Notes: generated by a model from the sequence alone, not told the origin. A stretch of 64,000 bases of DNA from an uncultured Eubacteriales bacterium (GCA_900546075.1 URBH01000002.1:15550-79549); one strand, 5' to 3'; shown: positions 16,564 through 26,653, counted from the first letter of the stretch. Made by a program: numbers and translations.

Positions 16564-17802
16564 TCAGCGGATATGTCCGTTTCCGTGAATGATGTATTTA
16601 TAGGTGGTCAGCTCCTGCAAGCCCATGGGGCCCCGGGCGTGGAGCTTCTGGGTGGAAATGCCCATCTCGCACCCTAAGCCGAATTCGCCGCCGTCGGTGA
16701 ACCGGGTGGAGGCATTGACATACACCGCCGCGCTGTCCACATTGGCGGTAAAATACCGCTCCGCCTCCGGACTGCGGGTCACAATGGCCTCGCTGTGGCC
16801 GGTGGAGTGCGCCGCGATATGGGCAACCGCCTCCTTCACATCCTCCACGCATTTGACGGCAAGGATATAGTCCAGAAATTCCGTATCAAAATCCTTCTCC
16901 CCGGCCTTTTTTCCGGGAATGATGGCAGCCGCCGTCTCGTCCAGGCGAAGCTCCACCGCCTTTTCCCGGTCAGTGACCAGACGTTTATAAAGCATGGGCA
17001 GGAACTTGGGGGCAATGGCCTTGTCCACCAGCAGAACCTCCTCGGCGTTGCAGACGCTGGGGCGGCTGGTTTTGGCGTTTTCCACGATGTTCAGCGCCAT
17101 GTTCAGGTCGGCGGACTTCTCCACATATACGTGGCAGATGCCGATGCCGGTGGCGATGCAGGGCACGGTGGCAGTGCTTACACAGGCGTTAATCAGCCCC
17201 GCACCGCCCCGGGGAATCAGCAGGTCAATATAGCCGTTTGCGGTCATCAGCGCAGCGGCGCTTTCCCGGGATGTGTCCTGCACCAGATTCACCGCATTCT
17301 CCGTAACCCCCACCGATTTAAGACCGGAGCGGAGGGCGTCCACAATGGCGTTGGCACTGCGGAACGCCTCTTTCCCGCTTCTGAGGACGCAGACGTTCCC
17401 GCTTTTCAGTGCCAGAGCGGCGGCGTCGCTGGTGACGTTGGGGCGGCTTTCGTAGATAATGGCAATGACGCCCATGGGGACGGATACCTTCTGAATTTCC
17501 AGACCGTCCGGCCGGGTGTGGGTCTGCAAAATCCGCCCCACCGGGTCAGGCAGCGCCGTCACCTCCCGGATGCCCTGCGCCATCCCGGCAATGCGCTCCT
17601 TTGTCAGCTTCAGTCTGTCCAGCATGACCGGGGAGATATGCGCCTTCGCGGATTCCATGTCCAATGCGTTCGCGCCGAGAATTGCGTCCTGCCAGGCAAT
17701 CAATGCGTCCGCCATGGCGTTCAGCGCGGCGTTCTTCTGCTCCGTGGTCAGGCCAGCGACTTCCCCTTTTGCCGCCTTGGCGGCTTCCAGCATTTCTTTC
17801 AC
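16564..17802 (-). CDS. proA: Glutamate-5-semialdehyde dehydrogenase (gamma-glutamyl phosphate reductase)
   Basis: 412 residues, usual for ProA. The catalytic Cys is in [34 protein letters not shown] and [11 protein letters not shown] mark the nucleotide fold. It turns gamma-glutamyl phosphate into glutamate semialdehyde, which closes to pyrroline-5-carboxylate for ProC. The start overlaps the proB stop by four bases, implying coupled synthesis. This is useful because the ProB product is unstable and is usually passed on directly. Confidence 0.95.
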   Translation of the reverse strand: MKEMLEAAKAAKGEVAGLTTEQKNAALNAMADALIAWQDAILGANALDMESAKAHISPVMLDRLKLTKERIAGMAQGIREVTALPDPVGRILQTHTRPDGLEIQKVSVPMGVIAIIYESRPNVTSDAAALALKSGNVCVLRSGKEAFRSANAIVDALRSGLKSVGVTENAVNLVQDTSRESAAALMTANGYIDLLIPRGGAGLINACVSTATVPCIATGIGICHVYVEKSADLNMALNIVENAKTSRPSVCNAEEVLLVDKAIAPKFLPMLYKRLVTDREKAVELRLDETAAAIIPGKKAGEKDFDTEFLDYILAVKCVEDVKEAVAHIAAHSTGHSEAIVTRSPEAERYFTANVDSAAVYVNASTRFTDGGEFGLGCEMGISTQKLHARGPMGLQELTTYKYIIHGNGHIR

Positions 17803-18569
17803 AAGCGTTCCTCCGAAAACGTGGTGCCAACGGCCTTTCCTTCCAGAATGTCATAGAGATTTCCCGGATTATTTCCGTTGGCAATGACCATTTTGCAGCC
17901 GCAGCCCAGGCAGATTTCGGCGGCATGGAGCTTCGTGACCATTCCCCCGGTTCCCTGGGCAGAACTGCTGATCCCGGCAATTTCCCGGATATGGTCGTCA
18001 ATTCCGGCGACGTGGTGCAATAGCTTCGCCTCCGGGTGGGTGTGTGGGTCGGCGGTGTACAGGCCGTCGATATCGGAAAGGAGAATCAGCATTTCGGCGT
18101 GGACGCTCCTTGCCACGATGGCGGCGAGGGTATCGTTGTCGCCGATGACGATCTCATCGGTGGCGACGGTGTCGTTCTCATTGATGATAGGCAGCGCCCC
18201 CAGCTCCAGAAGCCTGTTCAGGGTGTTGGTGAAGTTGAAGCGCCGGGTATTGCTGGCAGTATCGTCGCCGGTGATCAGCAGCTGCGCCACCGTGTGGTGG
18301 TACTCGCTGAACAGCTTGTCATATACATACATCAGCTCGCACTGCCCAACAGCGGCGGCGGCCTGTTTGGACGGGATGTCCTTTGGCTTTTCCCGCAGTC
18401 CCAGCTTCCCCACCCCCATGCCGATGGCGCCGGAGGAAACCAGGATCAGCTCATGTCCGGCATTTTTGATATCGCTCATGATCTCGCAAAGCTGCTCCAC
18501 CCGGCGGATATTTAAGTGGCCGGTGGGATGCGCCAGAGTCGATGTGCCGATTTTGATTACAATGCGCAT
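17799..18569 (-). CDS. proB: Glutamate 5-kinase, short form without PUA domain
   Basis: 256 residues. The amino-acid-kinase fold is complete: [44 protein letters not shown], and [14 protein letters not shown]. It stops after the kinase domain, without the C-terminal PUA domain of E. coli ProB; short forms occur in other bacteria. It phosphorylates glutamate, the committed and feedback-controlled step of proline synthesis. It heads the proBAC operon and has a good promoter 30 bases upstream. Confidence 0.95.
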   Translation of the reverse strand: MRIVIKIGTSTLAHPTGHLNIRRVEQLCEIMSDIKNAGHELILVSSGAIGMGVGKLGLREKPKDIPSKQAAAAVGQCELMYVYDKLFSEYHHTVAQLLITGDDTASNTRRFNFTNTLNRLLELGALPIINENDTVATDEIVIGDNDTLAAIVARSVHAEMLILLSDIDGLYTADPHTHPEAKLLHHVAGIDDHIREIAGISSSAQGTGGMVTKLHAAEICLGCGCKMVIANGNNPGNLYDILEGKAVGTTFSEERL

Positions 18570-18598
18570 TTGCGTTCTCCCCTAAAACAATTTCGTTC

Positions 18599-18627
18599 AT
18601 TATATCACTTTAGCATAATGAAGTAAA
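18599..18627 (-). promoter_or_regulatory. Promoter of proBAC
   Basis: On the minus strand TTTACT (18622-18627) and TATAAT (18599-18604) are 17 bases apart, about 30 bases before the proB ATG. Confidence 0.75.
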
Positions 18628-18698
18628 TAGTCTGAAAGCAAGTTTCCGGTAAATGTTTTTACATATAAAATACTGACGGGCAGCATTTAGGGGAGCGT

Positions 18699-18878
18699 AA
18701 AACAGCGAATGGAGCGTATCGGTACAGATACGCTCCATTTCCCGTGACACCATACGCAGCCCCTTGGCTCTCCCTCTGGGAGAGCTGTCACCGAAGGTGA
18801 CTGAGAGGGTACTGCACCCCGGTTTTCCCTCTCCGTCCTCGCTGCGCTCGGCCACCTCTCCCAAAGGGAGAGGCAAGA
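18699..18878. repeat. Hairpin-rich intergenic repeat, copy A
   Basis: About 180 bases. The element contains GGAGCGTATC / GATACGCTCC, then a CTCTCCC/GGGAGAG stem, GTCACC/GGTGAC, and a final CCTCTCCC / GGGAGAGG stem. The same order occurs in reverse orientation at 29948-30133. It lies between proB and ctpA. Short spurious ORFs through it are not genes. The remaining spacer (18628-18698 and 18879-18920) shows nothing notable. Confidence 0.85.
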
Positions 18879-18920
18879 GATGATCGCATTGAGCCCCGTC
18901 TATTCTGCCGCCCGTCAGGG

Positions 18921-20075
18921 TTATTTCTTTTCCAGCAGCTCCAGCGCCGCCTGAATCTGAGGATCCTCCTCCGGTTCCAGTTGGTCGTAGTAGATGGCGG
19001 CGGCGGTTTCCCCGTCCACCGGCACAACCACGTCCGGCGTGATTCCCACTCCCGCCAGGCTGACGCCCTTGGGGGTAAAATACTTCCCCACGGAGAGACC
19101 CACCGCGGAGCCGTCACTCAGGCGCATGGTATTCTGAAAATACCCTTTGCCGCAGGTTTTCTCTCCCACCACGTCGGCAACGCCGTACTCGCTTAAGGCC
19201 GCCGCGAAGAACTCCGCTGCGGAGTAGGAGTCCCCGTTCACCAGCACCGCCATGGGAATGTCCAGGCAATCCGCGTCGGAATAGTCCACCTTCTCCTTCC
19301 CGGCATAGTCCACCGTGCGGAACAGCTCTCCCTCGGGCAGCAGATAGTCCAGCACCTTTACCAGCTCCTTGGCATAGCCGCCGGGGTTGTTGCGCACGTC
19401 GAAAATCAGCTTTTCCGCCCCCTGTGCAAGCAGCCCGTCAATGGCCGCGATGGCTTCCTCGGCGCACCGGGCGTCGAAATTCCCGATGGTCACAAGCCCG
19501 ATATCGCCGCTCAGCATCCGTCCGCTGGCAACGACGGTCTGCACCTGCCGCCGCTCCACGGACAGCGTCACCCGCTCCCCGCGCCTGAGAACCGTCAGGG
19601 ACACATAGGTGCCTTCCTCTCCCCGCACCAGATTCCGAACCTCCGCGGCGGTCATTTCCCGGACGTCCTGGCCTTCCACTTCGACCAGCAGATCGTCCAC
19701 CTGAACGCCCGCGACCTCGGCAGAGCTGCCCTCGTTCACGGCCTTAACCAGGAAGCCCTCCTGCTCCTTGGCCTCGATGGTGATGCCGACGCCCACGTAG
19801 GCGTTGTTCACCTGCTCCTCATGGGCGGCATATTCGCTGGCAGGGATATAGTAGCTCCACCGGTCATTCAGGGATTTGACCATGGCGGCCGCCGCAGCGT
19901 CCTCCATGGACATCTGATCTGCGTCCCCGATAAAGCGTTCCAGAATCAGGCTTTCCAGCTGCTCCAGCTTAGAGCCGTAGGCATACCCCGGATAGCCCAC
20001 CGCCGCCAGGGTCGCCACCGTGGCCAGCACTGCGACCAAAAGATAGCTTAAAGAGATCAGGATTTTCTTTTTCAC
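18921..20075 (-). CDS. S41-family C-terminal processing peptidase
   Basis: 384 residues with an N-terminal signal anchor (residues 5-30). A PDZ-like domain spans about 90-170 (NEGSSAEVAGVQVDDLLVEV). The S41 catalytic core has Ser283 in GDSYSAAEF and Lys310 in KTCGKGYFQ, matching the Ser-Lys dyad of CtpA/Tsp. It faces the outside of the membrane and trims or activates cell-wall proteins. It is the last gene of the ftsEX-hydrolase cluster, where such peptidases are commonly found. A ten-pair stem-loop at 20100-20130 separates it from the hydrolase gene and may lower read-through. Confidence 0.9.
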   Translation of the reverse strand: MKKKILISLSYLLVAVLATVATLAAVGYPGYAYGSKLEQLESLILERFIGDADQMSMEDAAAAAMVKSLNDRWSYYIPASEYAAHEEQVNNAYVGVGITIEAKEQEGFLVKAVNEGSSAEVAGVQVDDLLVEVEGQDVREMTAAEVRNLVRGEEGTYVSLTVLRRGERVTLSVERRQVQTVVASGRMLSGDIGLVTIGNFDARCAEEAIAAIDGLLAQGAEKLIFDVRNNPGGYAKELVKVLDYLLPEGELFRTVDYAGKEKVDYSDADCLDIPMAVLVNGDSYSAAEFFAAALSEYGVADVVGEKTCGKGYFQNTMRLSDGSAVGLSVGKYFTPKGVSLAGVGITPDVVVPVDGETAAAIYYDQLEPEEDPQIQAALELLEKK

Positions 20076-20140
20076 GGAATAACCACCTCATAGAAAGGAT
20101 TCCCACAGTCCATAGTATGAACTGTGGGAATGGTATTGAA

Positions 20141-21439
20141 TCAGTACAGGGCGACGTAATTACACGGATTGACGTAGACGCCGTTGTAGGAGATGCCGAA
20201 GTGCAGATGGTCGCCGGTGGTAATGCCGGTGGCGCCGGTAGCGCCGATCAGCTGTCCCGCGCTGACGATCTGTCCGGCGGATACGCAGGAGCTGCTTAAG
20301 TGCATGTAGATGGACGAGAAGCCGTCCTGATGGTTGATCTGCACGTAGTTGCCGGCGGCATTGCCCCAGCCCGCTACGGTGACGACGCCCGCACGGCTCG
20401 CGTACACAGGATCGCCGGTGCCGGTATCCAGGTCAACGCCCTGATGGTATGTAGACGCACCCGAGGTGGGGGAAACACGGTTGCCGAAGGGACTGGTGAT
20501 GGAGGTGTAGCTGCAGGGAACCAGCCAGCCGCCACTTCCACCGCTGCCGCCGCCGCTGCTCCCGGACGTTCCGCCGGAGCTGCTTCCGCCGGTGCCGCCG
20601 GCCTGGGTCGTGGGAGGTACGGAGGTTGCCTTCCAGGCTTCCCATTCCCGCTGCTTCGCCGCGTTGAACTGTACTTCCATGGCGGCGATCTGCTTCAGGA
20701 ACGCATTTTCCTGCTCCTTGCATTCCTCTTCCAGCGCCTGGAGATCGTCGGCCTTTTGCAGCAGCTCCTGGAGCAGCGCCTCCGATTCCTTGCTTTTCTC
20801 GTTCATTTCCGCCTGGGTGTCGTCCAGGTCTTTCTTGGTGGTTTCCAGCTCGCCCTTTTCCGTTTCCAGCTCGGCCTGGGCTTCCTCCACCTTGTTGGCG
20901 GCGTCGCTCAGCTCCTGCAAACGGCGCTTGTCGGAGGCCGCGATCTCCTCCACCATGTTCAGCCTGTCCAGAAGGTCGGAGAAGCTGTTGGCCTTGAAGA
21001 GAACTTCCCAGTAGGAAACCTCCCCCTCCTCCTCCATGGTGCGGATGCGCTCCTTGTTTTCCTGATTCAGGGCTTCCAGACGATCCTCCGCCGTGTCCAG
21101 CTCGTCCTGCTTGTCGGCAATGAGCAGATTGTAGGCGGAGATCTGTTCGTTGATGTTGATGATCTGGGTATTCAGAAGCTGAATTTCCTGATCGACCACG
21201 TTCTTCTGGGCAATCAGATCCGCAATTTCGTTCTCGTTCTCCTTGTACTGCTTCTTCACATCCGCAATCTGATTCTGTACCTCCTTGCGCTCCTGCTGCA
21301 AGGCAATGATCTGCTTGCGGATCTCGCCGGAGGATGCCGCACCGGCGAAGGTGGGCAGAATGCTCATCAGAAGCGTCAGCAGCAGTACCGCCGCCATGAC
21401 GCCGGCGAGGACGGATACCAAACGTTTGCGATTTTTCAT
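20141..21439 (-). CDS. M23-family murein hydrolase with coiled coil (EnvC-like)
   Basis: 432 residues. A signal peptide (residues 1-35, cleaved near FAGAASS) is followed by a long coiled coil, about 36-270, full of Glu, Lys, Gln and Leu heptads. A Gly/Ser linker leads to a C-terminal LytM domain. The zinc ligands are present: HQGVD and HLHFG. It is therefore likely an active endopeptidase, unlike the degenerate EnvC of E. coli. Coiled-coil M23 proteins are the usual extracellular partners of FtsEX. The gene lies downstream of a paralogue of the same build. Confidence 0.9.
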   Translation of the reverse strand: MKNRKRLVSVLAGVMAAVLLLTLLMSILPTFAGAASSGEIRKQIIALQQERKEVQNQIADVKKQYKENENEIADLIAQKNVVDQEIQLLNTQIININEQISAYNLLIADKQDELDTAEDRLEALNQENKERIRTMEEEGEVSYWEVLFKANSFSDLLDRLNMVEEIAASDKRRLQELSDAANKVEEAQAELETEKGELETTKKDLDDTQAEMNEKSKESEALLQELLQKADDLQALEEECKEQENAFLKQIAAMEVQFNAAKQREWEAWKATSVPPTTQAGGTGGSSSGGTSGSSGGGSGGSGGWLVPCSYTSITSPFGNRVSPTSGASTYHQGVDLDTGTGDPVYASRAGVVTVAGWGNAAGNYVQINHQDGFSSIYMHLSSSCVSAGQIVSAGQLIGATGATGITTGDHLHFGISYNGVYVNPCNYVALY

Positions 21440-21500
21440 AGGAATCTCCTTTTCACGATGGGGACGGGCATTGTCATCAGCAGACGCAATGCCAATGGAT

Positions 21501-22724
21501 TTACAAGATATATGCCAATGGGTTTACATAAGTTCCTGCGTAAGAAATACCGAAGTGAAGGTGCGGGCCGGTGGAAAGGCCGGTGCTGCCCACATAGCCA
21601 ATGAGCTGCCCCTGGGACACGCTCTGTCCCGCGGAGACAACGTAGTTGGTCATGTGCATATAGATGGAGGCGAAGCCGTCCAAATGGTTGATGCTGACAT
21701 AGTAGCCTGCGCCGCCGGCCTGATAGGAGGCCACCGTGACGGTGCCGGCTCTCGTAGCGTAGATGGGTGTTCCCTGATTGCAGGCCATATCAATGCCGTT
21801 GTGCATTCTCTGGGTGCCCAAAATCGGGTGGGTACGCATTCCGAAGGGACTGGTGATGGTATAGCCGGACACCGGGGTCGTCCAGGAGGCGTTGGAGGGC
21901 GGGTTTTCCCCCTGCATGGCCAGCTTGGCCAGATACTCGTCGTACTTTGCCTGCTTGAGGTCTTTTTCCTTGGCGGCAATTTCCTGCATCAGGTCGTCCT
22001 GAAGGGCTTCCGACTCGTCCATCATCCGCTGGTATTCCTCGGACTTCTTTTCCAGCTCCCGGAGCATGTCGTCGGATTCCGTGCGTTTTTCCTCCAGCTC
22101 GGCCTCCGCCGCCGTCAGCTCCTCCCAAGTGCCCTCCAGCTCGGTTTTTTCCGATTCCAGGCTCATGCGGGTGGCGGCAACAATGTCCGACGCAATGCGC
22201 ATTTCCTGAAGACGGCGCTGGTCGGCCTGGGAAATCTCCTGCATCATGTTCAGCCGATCAAGGAGGTCAGTAAAGCTGTTGGCCTCGAAAATGACCTGCC
22301 AGTAAGTAATGCTGCCGCCTTCCTCCATCGCCCGGATACGCTCCCGGTGCTGCTCGCTCAGGGTGCGCAGCTCCTCCTCGGCGGCGTCCAGCGTGTCCTG
22401 GGTGTCCGCAATGAGCTGGCTGTAGGCGGAAATCTGGGCGTTGGTGGTCTCAATCTTGCCTGTCAGAAGGGCGATTTCCTCGTCGATGGCTTCCTTCCTG
22501 CTCACGATATCGGCCATGTCGCTATAATTGGCGTCGTACTGGCTTCGCACAGCGTCGATCTGCGCCTGGATGGCCTTGTTCTTTTCCTCCAGTGCGTCAA
22601 TCTCCTTCTGGATTTCACCGGAGGTGGCGGCATCCGCCGGAACCGGCGCGATGCTCACCGCCATCACCGCCGCCAGACATAGGGCGACCAGCGATCTCAC
22701 GGTTATCTCTCTGTGTTTGCTCAT
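21501..22724 (-). CDS. M23-family murein hydrolase with coiled coil (EnvC-like), paralogue
   Basis: 407 residues, same layout as its downstream neighbour: signal peptide (to about residue 32), coiled coil to about 255, then an M23 domain with HNGIDM and HLHFG, so metal ligands are intact. It directly follows ftsX with a two-base gap. This makes it the first candidate to be bound and activated by FtsEX at the septum. Divergence between the two paralogues is substantial, so the duplication is not recent. Confidence 0.9.
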   Translation of the reverse strand: MSKHREITVRSLVALCLAAVMAVSIAPVPADAATSGEIQKEIDALEEKNKAIQAQIDAVRSQYDANYSDMADIVSRKEAIDEEIALLTGKIETTNAQISAYSQLIADTQDTLDAAEEELRTLSEQHRERIRAMEEGGSITYWQVIFEANSFTDLLDRLNMMQEISQADQRRLQEMRIASDIVAATRMSLESEKTELEGTWEELTAAEAELEEKRTESDDMLRELEKKSEEYQRMMDESEALQDDLMQEIAAKEKDLKQAKYDEYLAKLAMQGENPPSNASWTTPVSGYTITSPFGMRTHPILGTQRMHNGIDMACNQGTPIYATRAGTVTVASYQAGGAGYYVSINHLDGFASIYMHMTNYVVSAGQSVSQGQLIGYVGSTGLSTGPHLHFGISYAGTYVNPLAYIL

Positions 22725-22726
22725 AG

Positions 22727-23614
22727 TTATACGTCCATAAACTTTCGGATAGAAGTCCAGCTGCCCACGATACCGACGAACATACCGGCGGCGGCGAAGG
22801 TAGCAACCATGGGGAGCAGCAGCTCCTGGAAGGGTACGAAGTTGAACAGCTGCAAGGCGTCCACGCTGCCGATCTTATTCAGCATCGCGTCGTAGCCCAG
22901 CCATTCCAGGCCGAAGGCCAGGATGGCGCCGATCATGCCCAGGGAAAAGCCCTCCACCACGAAGGGCAGCCGGATAAAGCCGTTGGTGGCGCCCACCATT
23001 TTCATAATGGCGATCTCGTCCCGCCGGTCGTACATGGCCAGCTTGACGGTGTTGGAAATAATCAGCAGGCTGACCACCAGCAGCACCGCGATCACCGCCA
23101 CGGAGACGATGTGCAGCACGCTCTGAATGGTGGTGAAGCCCTCCGCCAGCTCGTAGGCCGCGTTGATCTTATCCACGCCGGGCAGCTGCAAAAGCAGCTC
23201 GGCGGTCTGCTGCATTTTGGTGTTGTCCTCCAGGGTGACCACATAGCGGTGGCGCAGATCCTGTGGCTGAACGCCGCTGAAGGCGCTGTCGTTGTCGTGG
23301 TCGCTGACAAAGCTTTGAAGCGCTTCCTCACGGGAAACGAACTTTGCCTCCAGAACGTTGTCCAGGAGGTTAATTTTGGTGCCGATCGACCTTGCTTCGG
23401 CGTCGGACAGGCTGCTGTCGATGTACACAAGAATTTCGCTGGTCTTATTTAAGTCCTGCACCATGATGTCCAGGTTATAGGCCAGCGCGGAGAAGCTGCC
23501 CACGATGATCAGACACGCCACCGTGACGCAGATAGCGGCAAAGGACATAAAGCCGTGCTGGAAAATGCTGCGGAAGCCCTCCTTGAGCAGATATCCGATA
23601 TTATTGAGCTTCAT
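22727..23614 (-). CDS. ftsX: Cell division permease FtsX
   Basis: 295 residues with four membrane segments: one near residues 20-45 and three after about 170. A large extracellular domain lies between the first two (DLNKTSEILVYIDSSLSDAE). The C-terminal FtsX/MacB fold includes YDRRDEIAIMKMVGATNGFI. It passes the ATP-driven shape change of FtsE across the membrane to a murein hydrolase. The start overlaps the end of ftsE by 14 bases. Confidence 0.95.
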   Translation of the reverse strand: MKLNNIGYLLKEGFRSIFQHGFMSFAAICVTVACLIIVGSFSALAYNLDIMVQDLNKTSEILVYIDSSLSDAEARSIGTKINLLDNVLEAKFVSREEALQSFVSDHDNDSAFSGVQPQDLRHRYVVTLEDNTKMQQTAELLLQLPGVDKINAAYELAEGFTTIQSVLHIVSVAVIAVLLVVSLLIISNTVKLAMYDRRDEIAIMKMVGATNGFIRLPFVVEGFSLGMIGAILAFGLEWLGYDAMLNKIGSVDALQLFNFVPFQELLLPMVATFAAAGMFVGIVGSWTSIRKFMDV

Positions 23615-24290
23615 GTTTGCTTTCCTCCCCGATTCCGTCTCTCACCACGACGCCCTCATTGATGGCAATGGTGCGTTTATGGAACAGCTTTGCCAGATTC
23701 TGATCGTGGGTGACCACCAGCATGGTGGTTCCCAGATTGTTGATCTCCTGCAGCAGCGCCATAATTTCAAAGGAGCGCTCCGGATCCAGGTTGCCGGTAG
23801 GCTCGTCGGCGATGATGGTGGACGGATTGTTCACCAGGGCGCGGGCGATGGCAAGTCTCTGCTGCTCGCCGCCGGACATCTCGTTGGGGTGGCGGTTCAT
23901 CTTGCCTTCCAGACCCACCAGCTCCAGCACATAGGGAACCCGTTCCTTGATCTCGGATTCCTTCGCGCCCACGACCCGCATGGCGAAGGCCACGTTCTCA
24001 TAGACCGTCATTTTCTCGATCAGGCGGTAGTCCTGGAACACGACGCCGACGGTGCGGCGCAGATAGGGAACCTCACGCTTGCGAACCCGCTCCAGGGAAT
24101 AGCCGTTGACGTGGACGGTGCCGGAGGTGGGCTTCAGCTCGCCGGTGATCAGCTTGATGATGGTGGACTTACCGGAACCGGAAGGACCGATCAGGAAGCA
24201 GAACTCGCCGTCCTCGATCTGCATGGTAACGCCGTTAAGGGCTTTGTTACCCTGCGTATAGGATTTTACAACATCAGTAAATTCAATCAT
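23601..24290 (-). CDS. ftsE: Cell division ATP-binding protein FtsE
   Basis: 229 residues. Walker A is GPSGSGKS, the ABC signature is MSGGEQQR, and Walker B is [12 protein letters not shown]. The N-terminus ([20 protein letters not shown]) is typical of FtsE. It powers FtsX at the division site. It is the first gene of a five-gene leftward unit ending with the S41 peptidase. The transcript has a 70-80 base leader carrying GGCGGTAT / ATACCGCC arms (24314-24321 and 24346-24353). Confidence 0.95.
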   Translation of the reverse strand: MIEFTDVVKSYTQGNKALNGVTMQIEDGEFCFLIGPSGSGKSTIIKLITGELKPTSGTVHVNGYSLERVRKREVPYLRRTVGVVFQDYRLIEKMTVYENVAFAMRVVGAKESEIKERVPYVLELVGLEGKMNRHPNEMSGGEQQRLAIARALVNNPSTIIADEPTGNLDPERSFEIMALLQEINNLGTTMLVVTHDQNLAKLFHKRTIAINEGVVVRDGIGEESKHEAQ

Positions 24291-24367
24291 ATTCGCATCT
24301 TTCTCCCGTCATAGGCGGTATCGGAATTGCCGTCAACGCAACCCCATACCGCCCGCAGTGTAACCGA

Positions 24368-24396
24368 ATTGTAACACATCACAAAATCAATGTCAA
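24368..24396 (-). promoter_or_regulatory. Promoter of the ftsEX cluster
   Basis: On the minus strand TTGACA (24391-24396) and TACAAT (24368-24373) are 17 bases apart, about 78 bases before the ftsE ATG. This is near-consensus and suggests steady expression. Confidence 0.85.
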
Positions 24397-24547
24397 TCAC
24401 ATTCCGAAATAAATGGGGCAAAAGCGCAGATTTAACAGATTATCCACAATTATTCCCCCGATTTTTTCAGCTTTCTTTCATATTTCTCCTATATTACGCC
24501 CCAAAAACAGGAAACTCCTTCCGCAAAACCGGGTCAGGCATACAGAA

Positions 24548-24571
24548 GCGGGGCTGCAAATGCAGCCCCGC
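24548..24571 (-). terminator. Stem-loop terminator after the PucR/CdaR-type gene
   Basis: A perfect eleven-pair stem GCGGGGCTGCA / TGCAGCCCCGC with a two-base core begins 14 bases after the stop at 24585. The tail on the minus strand (TTCTGT) is only weakly T-rich, so termination may be partial. Confidence 0.6.
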
Positions 24572-24584
24572 AGGATATGCTTCT

Positions 24585-25673
24585 TCACCGGGTCTCCCGG
24601 GAAGTGAGGTACTTGCGCACCATCAGCGCCACCTTGAAGACAATGGCGTGGTCAAACTGCCGCAGATCCAGTCCCGTGAGCTTTTTGATCTTTTCCAGAC
24701 GGTAGACCAGGGTGTTGCGGTGGACAAAGAGCTTCCGGGAGGTCTCGGAGACGTTCAGGTTGTTCTCAAAGAACTTGTTGATGGTGAACAGGGTCTCCTG
24801 GTCAAGAGAATCGATGGAATTCTTCTTGAACACCTCGCTGAGGAAGATCTCGCACAATGTGGTTGGCAGCTGGTAGATCAGACGGCCGATGCCCAGGTTT
24901 TCGTAGTCGATGATGCTCTTTTCGGTGTCGAACACCTTGCCCACGTCAATGGCGGTCTGGGCTTCCTTGTAGGAATCCGCCAGCTCCCGCAGATGGTCGG
25001 ACACGGTGCCGATGCCGATGACGGTCTTGATCCGCAGCTCGTTTTTCAGGGTGTCCTCCATAGACTTGGCGATCTTCTCCAAGTCCTCGGGGGTCGTCCC
25101 GCCGGTGATCTGCTTGATGACCGCCACGTCGCTTTCGTTGATGGACAGGACAAAGTCCTGCATCTTGTCCGGGAACATCCCCGCCAGCACGTCCACGGTG
25201 GCCACGTCGCTGTGACCCACCTGCCGGATGAGGAACACCGCCCGGGGGGCGTCGGTGGCAAAGTGCAGCTCCTTGGCGCGGATGTAAATATCACCGGGCA
25301 GGATATTGTCCATGATGATATTCTTTACAAAAGTTCCCCGGTCATGCTTCTCCTCATAGAAGGTCTTGGCATCGTTCAGGGCGATATAGGCCATCTGGCA
25401 GAAGCTCCGTGCCATCTCGTCGTCGCCGGAGCAGAAAACGGCGTATTCCAGCACGTTGGAATTGCCCAGAATGGCCTTGAAGCTGCGCTGGCCGAAGGTG
25501 ACGATGCTGTCGGCGGCGTTCGCCACCTTCAGCGCGGCGTCCGTCCAGCGCTCACCCAGAATGGACATATCGGTGCAGGAAACCACACACCCCTCGGTAT
25601 CGATTACGCCGAAGCTGCGGTCCGTAATATCCCGCAACTGAACAATGACACTCTGAAAAACGCTGTTGGACAT
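24585..25673 (-). CDS. PucR/CdaR-type transcriptional regulator
   Basis: 362 residues from ATG 25673; an upstream GTG sits on the ribosome site and is rejected. The N-terminal half is a GAF-like sensing region. It is followed by a middle domain with PEDLEKIAKSMEDTLKNEL and GTVSDHLRELADSYKEA. The C-terminal helix-turn-helix of the PucR family is clear: NLNVSETSRKLFVHRNTLVY followed by RLEKIKKLTGLDL. Members sense sugars, purines or other metabolites. Here no target genes adjoin, so the signal is unknown. A palindrome between promoter and start suggests autoregulation. Confidence 0.85.
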   Translation of the reverse strand: MSNSVFQSVIVQLRDITDRSFGVIDTEGCVVSCTDMSILGERWTDAALKVANAADSIVTFGQRSFKAILGNSNVLEYAVFCSGDDEMARSFCQMAYIALNDAKTFYEEKHDRGTFVKNIIMDNILPGDIYIRAKELHFATDAPRAVFLIRQVGHSDVATVDVLAGMFPDKMQDFVLSINESDVAVIKQITGGTTPEDLEKIAKSMEDTLKNELRIKTVIGIGTVSDHLRELADSYKEAQTAIDVGKVFDTEKSIIDYENLGIGRLIYQLPTTLCEIFLSEVFKKNSIDSLDQETLFTINKFFENNLNVSETSRKLFVHRNTLVYRLEKIKKLTGLDLRQFDHAIVFKVALMVRKYLTSRETR

Positions 25674-25702
25674 ATCTACAGTCACTCCTTAGTATCTTGC
25701 AT

Positions 25703-25714
25703 AAATGCGCATTT
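25703..25714. promoter_or_regulatory. Perfect 12 bp palindrome, possible operator
   Basis: AAATGCGCATTT lies between the -10 box and the ATG of the PucR/CdaR-type gene. A related half-site (AACGCATT) is present a few bases away. The position suits a binding site for the gene's own product, which is an inference. Confidence 0.4.
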
Positions 25715-25731
25715 CACAAAAACGCATTATT

Positions 25732-25760
25732 ATTATACACAGCTTTTGCGCACATTGCAA
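25732..25760 (-). promoter_or_regulatory. Promoter of the PucR/CdaR-type regulator
   Basis: On the minus strand TTGCAA (25755-25760) and TATAAT (25732-25737) are 17 bases apart. Confidence 0.75.
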
Positions 25761-25869
25761 GTGCCTTTTGACATTTTATTGCAAAATCTCTTATGTTTTT
25801 TAGATAATATACCAAGGTTTACCGGCAAGCGGTCCCTACGCAGTCTGTTTCTTCCAGCAAAATGACCGT

Positions 25870-26580
25870 TCATGGCTGGGGCTTCTCCTCCAATTGGGCA
25901 ATCTCCTCTTCCGTCAGCTCCCGGCTCCGGCCTCTCGGCAGATCGCCAAGGGTCAGCGCTCCCTCCTGTCTGCGCTCCAGGTAGGTCACGGTCATATTCC
26001 GGGAGGCCATCATCCGCCGCACCTGGTGGTATTTCCCCTCCCGGACAGTGATCCGGCTCTCCCCCGCTCCCAGCGGCTCTAAAAGCGCGGGCAGGCATAC
26101 CGTGCCGTCCCGGAGGGTCAGCCCCGCGGCAAAGGCGGCTGCGTCGTCGGCATTTGCCTGTCCCTCGTGGCGGGCATAGTAAATTTTCGCCACTTCCTTT
26201 TTCGGCGAAATCAGCCGGTGGAGCAGCTCGCCGTCGTTGGTAAACAGCAGCAGCCCCTCGGTGGCCTTGTCCAGGCGGCCTACGGGCTTTAAGTCCATGT
26301 GCCGCCACGCCTCCGGCAGCAGCTCCATGACGGTTTTTTCGTTCGCGTCCTCCGTGGCCGTGACGTAGCCCGCCGGCTTGTTGAGCATCACCACCATCCG
26401 GCGCTTTCCGCTTAAGGCTTCTCCGTCCAGGGCAACCGTGTGGACGGCGGGGTCGATCTTCCGGGAGCCGTCCTTCTCAGGATTTCCGTCCACGGTCACC
26501 CGTCCGGCTTTCAGGATGGTCTTCACCTGAGAGCGGGTGCCTGTGCCGCTGTCGCACAGGAATTTGTCCAGTCGTTCCAT
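25870..26580 (-). CDS. 16S rRNA pseudouridine synthase, RsuA family
   Basis: 236 residues from ATG 26580, six bases after GGAGG; a longer ORF runs across the divergent gene and is rejected. An S4 RNA-binding domain opens the protein (MERLDKFLCDSGTGTRSQVK). The catalytic Asp is in GRLDKATEGLLLFTNDG, and YHQVRRMMA is the second signature. It probably converts one uridine of small-subunit rRNA to pseudouridine. It is divergently transcribed from the DUF4830 gene 73 bases away. Confidence 0.9.
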   Translation of the reverse strand: MERLDKFLCDSGTGTRSQVKTILKAGRVTVDGNPEKDGSRKIDPAVHTVALDGEALSGKRRMVVMLNKPAGYVTATEDANEKTVMELLPEAWRHMDLKPVGRLDKATEGLLLFTNDGELLHRLISPKKEVAKIYYARHEGQANADDAAAFAAGLTLRDGTVCLPALLEPLGAGESRITVREGKYHQVRRMMASRNMTVTYLERRQEGALTLGDLPRGRSRELTEEEIAQLEEKPQP

Positions 26581-26653
26581 AGCTCCTCCGTTCTGCTTCC
26601 CGCTTCCGGCGCATAGGCTGTACCACCGAAATATGAACCGGGAGGGATTTATT

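Noticed and set aside
18610..18876. 88-codon minus-strand ORF with PLGEVAERSEDGEG
   Set aside because: It is a reading of the hairpin repeat; the same sequence appears in the second copy at 29.9 kb in mismatched frames. No ribosome site.
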